Origin: Rhizopus sp. PT2906
Taxonomy: Eukaryota; Mucoromycota; Mucoromycetes; Mucorales; Rhizopodaceae
Length of the DNA: 64,000 nt
NCBI GenBank assembly: GCA_025529335.1
Contig: JAMYHX010000094.1
Location: 44,959-108,958, forward strand
Direction: 5' to 3'
Of this stretch, positions 23,173 through 34,900 are shown piece after piece. The translations under genes and the position numbers were made by a program. The notes beneath the pieces were generated by a model. The model did not search any database. It was not told where the DNA came from and was given only the letters and a program-made list of their open reading frames with translations. The first letter of the stretch is position 1; every line of letters begins with the position of its first letter.

Positions 23173-24508
23173 ATTTAATTATTAATTGATTGATAAAAAG
23201 AAAGAGAGAGAGAAAAGACAAGAAAGTAAAAGATGAAGTACTTGTTTGTTTTTTTATAACTGGACGTGTTTGGCTATTGATGTTACGAGTCAGGCACATG
23301 ATGGCGCAATAGGTCTGTGTCCAATAAGAAATGAAATGCTCGAAATTGAGTAATTGTTCGCCATAACCGATTGGCTGAGATTATGTTTGAGTTGATGTTG
23401 AAATGGGGTGTGCCAAGTGATACATTTGTTTGCTAAAGATTTGCTTCAATGTTTTTAACCAAGCTGAAGGCTCCAGGAACAACGACTCCCATTAGTTCAT
23501 GAACAGTATCCGTTTGTCTAAGGCCATCTCTATCATTTGTTGATTTTATGCTTTTAAGTTGTAGTCCAACATCTTTAAATAGACAAGCTTTTACTTGTCA
23601 ACAACTGTTTCCTGCGTCTATTTACATTTGCAAGTGAATCAAGTTTAGTTCAGCATGACTACTTTAATAGTCTATCTGCTTAAACTTGTTAGTGGTGTTT
23701 TACATGGTCAGTTACCCTAGCCAAGTGCTTCAAATACAGGCATGATTAAGTTGACAAAGTAATCCTGTCCATGTCCTAGAGGCTCCTTGGGCTGCAGACA
23801 GTGTGTGTGTGTGAAATGATGTCAGTGCGTACTATATGATCTTGACTATTAACTTATCGTTGGTATGTTTGGCTTATACAAAGGTCCCCACAGTAACTTG
23901 GGAAAGCCATCAAATGGAAGCTGTAAAAGGCTTGAGTGATCGATTTTTTGTTTTCGTCTTCACGGACATTGTTCCTGTATTCACTTTCTACTTCATTATT
24001 AATGACTACAATGCATGGTCTAGTCATCACCACGTACTCCGTCAGAGATATCAGATCGGCTTGCTGTATTTTTGGCAGATATGGGCTTTTAAGAACACTC
24101 CCATGGCAATCAATCCTGTAGGTCTTTCCCTTTTTGATGATAAGAAGACAATCCCAACTCGCATAGGGCAAAGAAAGAGGTAAAAACTGATGTTTGCCTG
24201 AGTCACATATTCTATCATATTATTTAAGTACATGTCTTTAATGAAACAATAGTTTCTATATTATAAAAAGATTGAGACTGACTAGACGATGTTGATGAAC
24301 GACAACTTTTCGAATTTAAGGAGAAGGTACATCTGTTCAGTGCCCAGACTTTGCCGTCATCGATTTCTTCAAGTGATCTGCACCTCTTTTTGATTTCTAC
24401 ATTCTGGAAACAATATAGAATAAACAAAAAGTCATTTTTGTCATTCCTTCCCTTTGTTGAATAGTCAAAGTAGACACAGTTATCAATGGTAATCGTTTGC
24501 TTTTATTT
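23173..24508. other. Intergenic, 1.34 kb
   Basis: Holds the MET3 promoter (GA-rich leader 23190-23230) and an AT-rich region up to the 3' end of the bromodomain gene. A short (GT)n lies at 23800-23812. Frames of about 105-115 codons occur on both strands at 23836-24183, but they lie over each other, lack family features and show no splice partners, so no gene is called. Confidence 0.5.
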
Positions 24509-25591
24509 TTACATTTTTCGCTTGAAAAATGAATTTGCAAATTTAAATAGCTCAATTTGATCCTTGACATCTTCCAACATTTCTAAAGCCAATAGATAAG
24601 TTTCTGTTCCCTCCTTGTTGTACATTAATGCATTTGTCAGCATCAGAACAATATCCCTTTCAAATTCGACTGTTGTCTTTATAATCTATGTAAAAGCAAT
24701 GTGAGTCTATTTCATTTTGTATATTGTTGACCCTTACTCCTTCTCTCACTTTATGCTTTATCGTCTTTAGATCTAATGGTCTCTTTACTATCCTGTTGTA
24801 AAATGGCGCTTTGTTCTTTTTAACTGGATTTAAAAATAAAGGTCCACTCTTATGATTGGCTATCTCTTGCCATAGTAACTGTACACTCTTTTGCCATGAT
24901 TTCTGTCTTTGATTTTCTAATTTTGTTGAAATCTCTAAAGATGCGGGTATATCCTCTTTATCGTTAGCTATGATCTTTTTTTTTACTTCTAGTTCAGGTG
25001 TGTCTGTCTTGCCATGCTTTGAATCTAAATCTGGATCTGACTGTGACATATTAGCTGATACCAAATTGTATTCAACCTTGAGTCTGTCATCGAGCTCTCC
25101 TTTCCGTATTAAATCAATCTCCGATACTAATTGTCCTAATTGCTGTTCATGATGGACTAGTGCATTTTTAATTTCTTGAATTCTCTGCATGTAAAGTTGT
25201 CTTGCCAGTCTAACAACAGCTGGTGTTTGATTATCCCTATAAAGTGTAAACTGATTGTTTTTCTTGAATAATAAATCTTGTAATTTACTACTTTTCTGTC
25301 TGAAGGCCTTCAGTCAAGAGATAATACTGAAAATAGCAATTCTAATTATATAAAGAGTGATGGTTATATTTTGTCCATATCTGTTTTTTCACTGTTTACC
25401 TTGTGATTAAAAAAGTCAGAGTGTCGGTGTTGAACCAAGGCATTCTGTTTGAGTACACTTGCTACTTCTAACCAGCTATTTTCACCGTATTTATAAACAG
25501 CCTGAGAAAGTAACAGCTTTTCTAGACAAGTCCATTCTGTAGGGTTACTGCTACTATCACCATCACTACTATTGGTGCTATGACAAGACAT
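24509..25591 (-). CDS. Bromodomain protein, BRD8/Bdc1-like (NuA4-type subunit)
   Basis: Exons (minus) 25400-25591, 24738-25307 and 24509-24685 join to 312 residues. The N terminus carries a SANT-like segment (EWTCLEKLLLSQAVYKYGEN SW) typical of BRD8. A predicted coiled coil follows (QRIQEIKNALVHHEQQLGQL), then a single C-terminal bromodomain: FLNPVKKNKAPFYNRIVKRP, LDLKTIKHKV and the acetyl-lysine-binding Asn in NALMYNKEGTE. BRD8/Bdc1 are subunits of the NuA4/TIP60 histone acetyltransferase; membership here is inferred from architecture. ATG at 25591 is preferred; an ATG 60 nt upstream in frame would add a T-rich-leader translation. Its start lies 62 bp downstream of the RsfS stop, same strand. 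Confidence 0.83.
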
Positions 25592-25653
25592 ATATAGAAA
25601 AGGGAAAGAAAAAGAAAGAAAAGGAATTGAGAACAGAAATGCGTAACACAATT

Positions 25654-26343
25654 TTATTTGAATTCCATTTCATTTTTAGGTACGGATTTCCACAGGCCTT
25701 CTAGATCGTATCTTTCTCTCATTTCAGGTGTAAAAAGATGAACAATGATTCGTCCTAAATCAATCAATAACCAGCCTGAATTGTCATTTCTTCCTTCCAC
25801 ATGAGGACTTTGCTTTAAGGCCTTTTTGACTACCGTATAGACATGTTCGGCCACGCTGCTGAGGTATTTATCACCTTTTGAACTAGAGGCAACAATCATA
25901 TAGTCTGCCCAATCACATTTCTCTCGAACATCCAATACCTCTACTGATTCTAATTTACTCTCTATCAGCAAGTCCCTCAGACTCTCCGCAGTCAACTGTC
26001 CAGTCTCCATCAATTCTTGTGATACTTGACGTAGAGCTAGACGATCTTCCAAATGTTCACCCACAGCACGACGCTGCCAGAGTGGTATAAAATCTTCTTC
26101 AGATACTTTATAGTCTGAATCAACAAACCATTCTGTGTCAATTTGTTGATCTTGTTCGTCAGGGTATAACTCTGGATAATCCTTGGGATCTATTTTTTCA
26201 ATATCTTCATGATTGTCTGTGCTGTAATTCGTTGTGAAGTGATCGAATGGTGATTTACAAGCAAATGGTTTATAAACAAAGGGTGGTTTGATCAAAGGCT
26301 TTGTTAATGTGCGTCTTGTTGCTAATCTTGTTAATCGGAACAT
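25654..26343 (-). CDS. RsfS/MALSU1-type mitochondrial ribosome silencing factor
   Basis: Single-exon gene of 229 residues. The N terminus (MFRLTRLATRRTLTKPLIKP) is Arg/Thr-rich without acidic residues, like a mitochondrial presequence. Residues about 115-220 form the RsfS (DUF143) domain: LRDLLIESKLESVEVLDVRE, WADYMIVASSSKG, and GWLLIDLGRIIVHLFTPEMR with the family ending ERYDLEGLW. RsfS proteins bind large-subunit protein uL14m and block joining with the small subunit, acting in assembly. The linker region is acidic. It sits in a tight same-strand run with BRD8-like and, 20 bp upstream, a possible short gene. Confidence 0.9.
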   Translation of the reverse strand: MFRLTRLATRRTLTKPLIKPPFVYKPFACKSPFDHFTTNYSTDNHEDIEKIDPKDYPELYPDEQDQQIDTEWFVDSDYKVSEEDFIPLWQRRAVGEHLEDRLALRQVSQELMETGQLTAESLRDLLIESKLESVEVLDVREKCDWADYMIVASSSKGDKYLSSVAEHVYTVVKKALKQSPHVEGRNDNSGWLLIDLGRIIVHLFTPEMRERYDLEGLWKSVPKNEMEFK

Positions 26344-26363
26344 GTCAGGAAAAAGAATGAATA

Positions 26364-26597
26364 TTAGAATTCGCCCCAGTCCTTATTGACTGTTCTTTTA
26401 GTGTGACTACATATATTTGTTTTGGGTTTTGCTACTTGTCTTGGTGCATAATTAAATCTAAAAGAGTGATGTCAGTGACATAGACAAATGATAGTAAAGA
26501 ATAATTACATATGGTAAATCGATAAGCCTCTATATAATCTCTTTACTAAGAGCAAGAAGAAAGAAAGTGCGCCAAAGATCCCCCATTTGCACTGCAT
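26364..26597 (-). CDS. Possible small single-pass membrane protein, 60 residues
   Basis: Proposed exons (minus) 26509-26597 and 26364-26457 joined across a 51-bp GT-AG intron with the branch-like CACTGAC. Translation starts MQCKWGIFGALSFFLLLVKR, one hydrophobic helix followed by basic residues, and ends in KRTVNKDWGEF. Stop is 20 bp from the RsfS ATG. No family recognised; a distant resemblance to small SelK-like membrane proteins is only an impression. The alternative is that this is 5' leader of RsfS or the 3' end of a gene with further upstream exons (an AG lies just before codon 3). Confidence 0.35.
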
Positions 26598-27742
26598 AAT
26601 ATTTGATGTAAGCAATTCGATTTACATAATAAGCAGCATATCTGCCGTGTTTGCCTTATAAATAATTCATATTGTCAATACATGAAGAAAAAGATAAAAA
26701 AGACCGACCAAAAGATACATTATATGACACGCTATGCCCAATTCGATGCAATAAAACTCGAGAAGCAGCACTCATGCAAGCAAGACTTACTTTAGATCTA
26801 ATGCAGAATTGCATCGTAAGGAATAAATGCTAATTTACAAACTTTATAGTCTTTGTATTAAAGCACCTATGATACAATGTTGACAGTAAAGCTACACTGA
26901 GACATATAGAGAAGTAATTAATACAATAAAACAAGACGAAACTTCACAATGACATAACAATAGAACAGGGATAGAAATTGCCGCTTACTGCATTAAAAGT
27001 TTAAATGAGGCTCCTCGAAATAGGTTTCAGATCTCTCAGGTCGACAATTGATCAGGTACAAATCCAAGTGCTGTCTAAAAGAAGAACTCTAATAAGTCAT
27101 CTCTGATCAAAGGATAATATTTTATAAATAGCAGAACCCCTGTTTTTTCTTGTATGCACGCGAAAGCGTTATGAATATCCCACTTTGTGAATGGTTAGTT
27201 TGAGCTTTATGTTGGCATGAGGGTTAAGTGAGAAATGAAGGTGCGGTTTGGCTTGGACAAACATGGATTATGCAAAGGCATACATACAAAATACTTTCTT
27301 TTAAAGTGAATATCAAAGTAGCTTGAAATCTGTAGATAAGATGAACATCACATATCTTGAAAGAATCCATAGTAATTATAACCCTGCTCTTCCACCTAAT
27401 TGTTGATTCGATTCTTTGGTTTGTGTTCAATGAGTTGCAGATGTATATAATAGATCTGTATACTTTGAGGCAGCAAGCAATAAGATATGCCTATGTTGTT
27501 ATTTGGACAGGTCAGCATACAATGTTGGCACCTGCCAGATTGAAAAGACGTACAGAAAGTTAATTTGGCCAAGGTTGTCACCATTATATGGACCATCCTG
27601 TATAAAAGCGATATGAAAGACAATGGAATTTTATACAAATAAATAAAAACCCTTCTGTTCTGGTGTGTCCATAACGTTTTCGCGTGTATATAAGAAAAAA
27701 AAAAACAATTATGCAGAGTGTTTCCCTTTTATATTTTTATTT
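26598..27742. other. Intergenic, 1.15 kb
   Basis: AT-rich, without a supportable gene on either strand; frames of about 60-80 codons at 27224-27640 overlap one another and carry no motif. It should contain the promoter of the possible 60-residue gene and the 3' end of the phosphatase gene. Confidence 0.5.
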
Positions 27743-28408
27743 TTAGTTGCATGAAGATTCATACTCACTCTTTTCATGACCCAAATGGCTGGTGTCTATG
27801 GGATGTTCCTTTAGATATTTTATATAGGCAGGATGGTTTTCATCAAAGTGACATTTCATTTGTTGAAATAGTTGTAACTGGTTCAAGAATCCTCTATTAG
27901 GATTAATAAATGGTCTTGCCTTTTGAATATTGGCCAAAGCTTCTTCGACAGTCCAATTCTCCGTAGCCATCAAATAAGCTGCTAAAATTGCGGGGCTTCT
28001 TGATACACCAGCTAAACAATGAACAAGGACATGTTCTCTTTTGGATACTGCGTTTGAGATAAATTCTATAGCTTCGGGAAAGTGCTGTATCAAGTGAGCT
28101 TCTGGGTCATCTTTGACAGCAATGATCTATGTAGCAGTATAAGTAACGAAAAAAAAAAAAAGATAATTGCTTACTTTATGATTGACCTCGATAGGTGGTT
28201 TACAACGCTTAAAGTGACCCAAGCTTAGGACATGCTTGATTTGATTATCCTCTAAAAACTCTCGTGATTCTAGTGTTCTGAAACCACCAAGCCAAATATA
28301 GTCTGTTATCTGTTCACCGATACTGGTGATGAGTATACCACCAGGTTTTCCATCTAATCCATTTTCTAAGGTCTGGAATAAGTCTGATTGAGTTGGTATT
28401 ATGGACAT
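27743..28408 (-). CDS. Atypical dual-specificity protein phosphatase
   Basis: Exons (minus) 28175-28408 and 27743-28126 join in phase 0 to 205 residues. The catalytic P-loop is VLVHCLAGVSRSPAI (HCx5R with the Ser after Arg), preceded by the general-acid region IIAVKDDPEAHLIQHFPEA. The N terminus has the DSP start ITDYIWLGGFRTLESREFLE. The protein is a bare catalytic domain with short tails, like small DUSPs; substrates cannot be predicted. C-terminal residues are polar and Ser/Glu-rich. Confidence 0.9.
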
Positions 28409-28562
28409 TGTTTTTTTTATATTTTATTTATATTCTAAATAAAGAAGAAAAGGAAAATAAAAACCAAACTGAAACCGGGCTGAATAAAAAGATGATGCTA
28501 CAAATGGAAAAAAAAATATATATATATACTAATGTGTGAGAGTGAGTGTGTGTGTAATGATT

Positions 28563-29723
28563 TTAGTAGGGATGCGCGGGAGGAGCTGGTTCATAATATG
28601 GCTGAGGTGGAGTATTTGTGTATGGAGTATGATCATCTTCGGTCATCAATTCCTTTACTTCCCAAACATTTTGCTTTGAACCCACTGAAAACTCGAGATC
28701 TTCTTTGGTGATAGAGTCCCAGTACTTGTAAATCATCATGACAGTAAGCAAGTTACAGATAGCACCAAAGAACATACCATCCACATAGTGTTTTGTGTTG
28801 TCACAAATGACAACTGAAAAGACATACATCAGGACTTGACCAACAGCAAAAAAGGCAGCAGCAAATAAGATATCTCCTAATGGCCATCTATCATCCAAAG
28901 TATTGACGACGAGTATGATTTGAGAGATGATGTAAATGAAAAACATGAAATAGTTCAAAACGATATAAAAGATCCATAAAGCAGCTTGATTTGTATAAGA
29001 AAGGCCAGCGACACCTTTGAATGTACCGATGGCCAAGAAACCAGTAACGAGGAACCAAATGAAAGAGCTGATACGAATGGACCAAAGTGATAAAGGAGTT
29101 CCATCTTCCGCAAATTGAAAACCAACAAATCCATTTAATAATAAACACCAAAAGGTTGCGCAACCTAAGCCAATATGTATTGCTGTAAACCACTATGGTA
29201 TTGTCTGATGAGTATATTACAAGGATATATATATATATATATATATATTCTATATAAACTTACAGGATATGCAGTGGATGATGTCGGTATGATGCCTGTT
29301 ACTAATAACATATCAAGTAGAGTAGTAAGCATATACAAATAAAAGAACATGACGATTTCCTGACGACCTAATACATTTCATTATTATTATTATTATTATT
29401 ATAATAGACACCGTTTATATGTATTACCAACTGCAGTATATTTTGACCTGATGTGATAAATCATAATCATTGTCATTATAATAGCAACAACATCAATAAT
29501 CAATGTAGCTGTGAATTGTAAAGTCAATTTAATAACCCCCCTATTTTTATTAACTGTCCTTACATGGCTGAAAGATGATATTTCCACTTAATTCTACATT
29601 ACGAGAATAACAAACAGGCTCTATTCCATTATGTTGTCCTATTAAAGGACATAGACTTATAGCAATCGTTTTACATATTCCATTAAAATTTAGTGCTTCA
29701 AAAGAATAAGTGATAGCACTCAT
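28563..29723 (-). CDS. CHS7: Chitin synthase export chaperone Chs7
   Basis: ER membrane chaperone needed for export of chitin synthase (Chs3-type) to the cell surface. Exons (minus) 29564-29723, 29428-29508, 29264-29367 and 28563-29192 join to 324 residues (yeast Chs7 316). Family landmarks: CPLIGQHNGIEPVCYSRNVE, IMIYHIRSKYTAVG, EIVMFFYLYMLTTLLDMLL, FWCLLLNGFVGFQFAEDGTP, and the end KEDLEFSVGSKQNVWEVKEL. Six to seven hydrophobic segments are visible. The C-terminal tail is Pro/Tyr-rich. Introns 2 and 3 contain TTA and AT microsatellites. It is divergent from the aldehyde dehydrogenase gene. Confidence 0.95.
29227..29404. repeat. AT and TTA microsatellites in CHS7 introns
   Basis: Intron 3 contains an uninterrupted (AT)n run at about 29226-29248, and intron 2 a (TTA)n run at about 29380-29402. 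Both are inside introns, so length changes would leave the protein intact. Confidence 0.85.
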
Positions 29724-30354
29724 TTTTATTTAAGAAATATATAAAGAAGAAAAGAAAAAAAAAAAAAGAGTGAAAATAAGGAAAGTTTTTTTTATATAAA
29801 AGGAGAGCCTAAAAATAGATATAAATGTAACACTCGTTCAATGAGATCATGGCTGTATATGTTCTTCCTTTATCCAATCAAAACAAATTTAAAACACACC
29901 AATTCATACTCCCTTCAAAATAGATCAGGGCTAATCTTTAGAGCTTGGCATCCCCTCACCAAGAAGAAGGCTTGTATATATATATGAGTTTTGATTGATA
30001 AAATAGAAAACACGATCTGATGTATTGTATACATTAGTCAAGAGTTCAACCGAACGTGTATCTTTGATGAAACTTTTCTACATCGGTTCAACTAAGAACT
30101 GAAAAGTCGGATTCTAATAAAATGAATCTTTTAAAAAAAAAATACGCGTATTCCAAACAAGAAGCTTTGACCCAGAGTAAATCTATTGAAAACTACCGAG
30201 GTTTCCTTTTTTTTTTTTGTAGACCGCATTCTTCTGTGCAACTTGACATCAAAATGAGAAAAATAATAGAAAAGTCCGTCATGCAGTCGAGATAACGGAT
30301 GCATTGATAGTTTCCCACATTTTTTTTTTCCTTCTTTTTGTTTTATATATAAAA
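29724..30354. other. Divergent promoter region CHS7 / aldehyde dehydrogenase, 631 bp
   Basis: AT-rich. A-rich leader on the CHS7 side (29730-29770) and a T-rich leader ending TTTTATATATAAAAATGAG on the dehydrogenase side. TATATATATATGAG near 29976. No ORF of note. Confidence 0.5.
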
Positions 30355-31851
30355 ATGAGAATCCAAGTAACTTCACCTGTTGATCAATCTATTGTATATG
30401 AAGTTGATTGCCTTTCTCAAGAACAAGTAGATGACGCCGTTCAACAGTCTCAAACGGCCTTTCTTGAGTGGAAAAAGGTGCCGGTTGCTAAACGAGTAGC
30501 CATCATGGAAAAGTTTTGTACCCTCTTTGAGCAAAAGAAGGACCTGGTGGCTTCTTCTATCACCAAACAGATGGGAAGACCCATACGTTACGGACATGGT
30601 GAGGTGAAGGGTGTTTTGGAAAGGGCCAAATATATGATATCCGTAGCAGAAGAAAGCCTAAAGGACACCATTATCGAACATGTTCCTGGTGTCGTCAAGC
30701 GCTTTCAACGTAAAGAGCCTCTAGGTCCCGTTTTTATTATCGCTGCTTGGAACTATCCTTACTTGACCACGGTCAATAACGTGATTCCGGCACTCTTGGC
30801 TGGTAATACCGTTTTGTTGAAACAGTCTCCTCAAACACCTCAATGTGCAGATATATTTGTTGACACCTTGAGAGAAGCAGGTGTGCCTCATCATGCCATC
30901 CAGGCTATTCATGTGCAGGATAAGGAAGCCAACTATCTCGTGCAGCATCCTCTAGTCCAATATGTAAACTTTACTGGAAGCGTCGCTGTGGGCAAACAGA
31001 TCAGAAGAGCCATTGGGGATTGTGAACACTTGATTGGCTGCGGAATGGAGCTTGGAGGAAAAGACCCGGCCTACGTTTTACCAGATACAAATTTGGACTT
31101 TGCTGTCGAAAACATTGTTGATGGTGCATTTTTCAATTCTGGACAGTGCTGTTGCTCTATTGAACGTTGCTATGTTCACGAGAGCATCTATGATGCATTT
31201 GTACAAAAGGCAGTCGCATTAACAAAGGTAAATAATCACTTTACCTTTGCTTTCGATATGATCTAATCTCATTAAAAAAAGAATTACGTCCTTGGTGATC
31301 CTTCTAAACAAGAAACAACCCTAGGTCCGATGGCTAATCTTAGATTTGCCAATACTGTTCGGGAACACATAAAGGATGCCATCGAAAAGGGAGCTAAACC
31401 TTTGATCGAGACATTCCCAGCAGATAAACCTGGAACAGCTTATGTAGGACCACAGATCTTGGTCAACGTCAACCATGACATGTTGGTGATGACAGAAGAA
31501 ACGTTTGGTCCTGTTTTACCCATCATGAAAGTATTCTCAGATGAGGAAGCCATTCGGTTGATGAATGACTCCAAGTATGGTCTGACTGCCAGTATTTGGA
31601 CAACAAATGAAGAAAAGGCAATAGAGATAGGAGATCAGATCGAGACAGGAACATGGTTCATGAATCGCTGTGACTACATTGATCCAGCTTTGGCTTGGGT
31701 AGGTGCAAAAGACAGTGGTTTGGGATTCTCGATGAGCAAACAAGGATTTGGTCAGTTTACGAGGTAAAGAAAGATAACATCATCGACATCATTTATACTC
31801 AACCCTAAACTTAGGCCCAAATCTTACCATCTAAAGTTGTCTCAGCAGTAA
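30355..31851 (+). CDS. NAD(P)+-dependent aldehyde dehydrogenase
   Basis: Oxidises an aldehyde to the acid. Exons 30355-31227, 31282-31763 and 31815-31851 join to 463 residues; the last exon supplies only the C-terminal PKSYHLKLSQQ. Cofactor-binding IIAAWNYPYL and FTGSVAVGKQI, general base Glu in GMELGGKDPAY (about residue 231) and nucleophile Cys in FFNSGQCCCSIERC (about residue 265) are all present, so it should be active. Sequence is closest in feel to the short, cytosolic succinate-semialdehyde-type group, but the substrate is not assignable. No targeting signal. The second acceptor (AAAAAAAG) has a poor pyrimidine tract but frame and homology require it. Confidence 0.93.
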
Positions 31852-31976
31852 AACTCATGCAGCGATTGGTCTAATATATAAAACGACGCAGCTATTTTTT
31901 GAAATGTTAATTTTCCGTTGCTTTTATTCTCTTTTTTCCTTTACAATAATAAAAAAAAAAGAGACCTTATTACGAG

Positions 31977-34900
31977 ATGGGTATTCCCAAGTTTTTTCGA
32001 TGGATTAGGTTAATAATAGTGTGTATGTTGTCATGTTTCTATAGCTAATCTCGTCTTATAGTGAACGCTATCCAATGTGTTCCGAACTTATTACTGACAA
32101 CGGCATTCCAGAATTTGGTTAGTTTGTTTTTGTGTATTAAAAACATGTATTGACATTCCTTTAAAAAAAGATAACCTTTACTTGGACATGAACGGCATTG
32201 TACATAACTGCTCTCACAACAATTCGGATGATCCTCACTTTCGCATCACAGAAGAGCAAATCTGGTTAGGCATTTTTCAATATATTGAACACCTCTTTTC
32301 CAAGATTAAGCCTAAGAAATTATTCTTCATGGCCATCGATGGTGTTGCTCCTCGTGCTAAAATGAACCAACAACGTTCACGTCGTTTTCGAACTGCCAAG
32401 GACGCGGAAGATGCTCGACGAAAGGCTATACAAAACGGCGAGGAACTACCCCCGGAACCCCCCTTTGATACCAACTGTATTACCCCTGGAACCTCGTTTA
32501 TGATCAAGCTCACACAGCAATTACGCTATTTTATCTCGAAAAAGGTTCAAGAAGACGCCAACTGGCGAAACGTCGAAATTGTCCTATCGGGCCCCGAAGT
32601 ACCAGGTGAAGGGGAACATAAGATCATGGAATACATTCGTCTGTCAAAAGCACAGCCAGATTATGATCCAAATACAAGACATTGCTTATATGGTCTGGAT
32701 GCTGACTTGCTTATGCTTGGTTTGTTAAGTCACGACCCTCATTTTGCTTTATTACGTGAAGAAGTAGTATTTGGCAAACACCAAAAGAAGAAGGTTGCAA
32801 AGTAAGCTTTTTAAAATAACCTCTGAGAAACTTCTCCAATTTATTCATATTTTCTACTCTAGTGTTGAAAACCAAAACTTTTATCTACTGCACTTATGCT
32901 TAATGAGAGAGTATTTGGATATGGAATTCAGTGCATTAAAGAATACTCTTTCATTTGGCTATGACTTTGAACGAATCTTGGATGATTTTATTTTACTTGC
33001 TCTATTTATAGGTAATGACTTTTTACCCAACTTACCCAATCTGCATATCAACGAAGGTGCTTTGGGCCTTATCTTTAAGGTTTACAAGGAAGTATTACCA
33101 ACATGTGGCGGTTACTTACAAGATGGTGGACATGTCGAGTTCAGCAGACTTCAGAAAGTACTAGATCAGATATCTGCCGTCGTCGAAAAAGAAGCGTTTG
33201 AAGCCGAAAATATTGACGCTCTTTACCTTGCTGGAAAGTTACCCGATGGTGATAATGCTAGAGAACTGCTCCATGAAATAGAACGCAAGAAGGCAACTGA
33301 TAGGTTGAGCATTACTGAACATCAAGCAGAGATCTTTGGCAAAATACGCGATTTTCTAGTAACTCCACCTAAGTTAAACACTGAATCAACCCTTCATTTC
33401 GCGTTCCCATTAAAGAGTCGCGATAAAAAGTTTCTGGATAAACTTACAAAAGAACTCAACATGTCTTATGTGTATGCATGGAGTCAGTCTCACCAGATGA
33501 CGGAAGTAGAACTTTCATTCACCCACAATTTGTATGCTGATGATACGGATGATAGCCCATCGACAACGAGTGAAGAATCAGATGTAGATGAAGAAGCTAT
33601 TGCCGCCCGTGATCGTGTGCTGAAGAAGTACAAGAATGCTGAGATCATACCTGAAGAAGTCAGCAGAGAACAGATTGAAAGAGAAGAAAAAGCTAAATTT
33701 GAAGCTGCATTCAAGCAATGGAAGGCTGACTACTACAAGGAAAAGATGGACATTGACATTGATAATCAAGAGCAGATGGATAAACTCGTCAGCTCCTATA
33801 TCATTGGTATTCAATGGGTGCTTCAATATTATTACAATGGTGTTGCCTCCTGGAGTTGGTTTTATCCATACCACTATGCACCCAAGATTTCTGATCTCAA
33901 GGATATTGCTCGCTTCCAAGACTATTCGTTTACCCTTGGTCAACCCTTCAAGCCCTATGAACAACTTATGGGAGTATTACCTGCTCTTAGCAGAAAATTG
34001 CTGCCTGCTGCCTATCAAGATCTCATGACAGACCCTGATTCACCCATTATTGATTTCTATCCATCTGACTTTGATACCGACATGAACGGTAAAAAGCAAG
34101 ATTGGGAAGCGATCGTACGAATTCCTTTCATTGATGAGCAGCGACTCTTGGATGCTATGAAGCAAAGGGAATCACGATTGACCAAGGAAGAACGGGAGAT
34201 GGCCAGATTTGGCGAAAGTTACAAATTTGTATATGATGAAACACTCGCAAAGGGTGATCCCAAAACTTGGCCCGTCTTCAAAAGCCCATTGCCAGGAAAA
34301 TTCCCCGATGTCCGCCCTTGCTTTGTTCGTGAGACACAGTATCATTTGCCAGTACTTTCAAGCCATGGTTTGCGTAAAGGTTTATTACCAGGTGCTAAGC
34401 TTGGTAAGGAGGCTTTGGCAGGTTTCCCATCATTGCATACGATAGCGCATGACTTTCATATTGCAAATCACGGAGTTCGCGTATTCCAACAGGACAGTAC
34501 GAATGAATCAGTAGTTGTGTACATCAAGAATCGATTCAAGAATGCCAGTCTTCGTGAGCTTGCCAAGCTCTTCATCTATCGCACGGTATATGTTGGATAC
34601 CCCTATTTGAAGGAAGCTGTCGTCATTGGTGTCTCAAACGCTGAATGCAAGTATCATGTCTCTCTTGACTCAAACGGAGGAAAGCACTTTTTGGAACACA
34701 AATGGAATGACAGAGAGCGAGATGACTGGTATAACACCGTCAGCCGCCATGACCATATACGCAGCAAACGATTTGGTCTATTGATTGGTGAAACAGATAT
34801 TTTAGCACATGTTTGTCTTTTGAAGGGTATGTGTCAAAACGAGGAAGGTGCGCTCGTTAAGCAATATGATCATCCCACCTTGGCTGAGACCATTCCTTTC

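Noticed and set aside
23836..24183. Overlapping 105-115-codon frames on both strands
   Set aside because: They lie over each other, have no recognised motif and no splice partners; coding evidence is no better on either strand.
27224..27640. 60-80-codon frames between RsfS and the phosphatase
   Set aside because: Low-information, overlapping frames on both strands without motifs or splice support.
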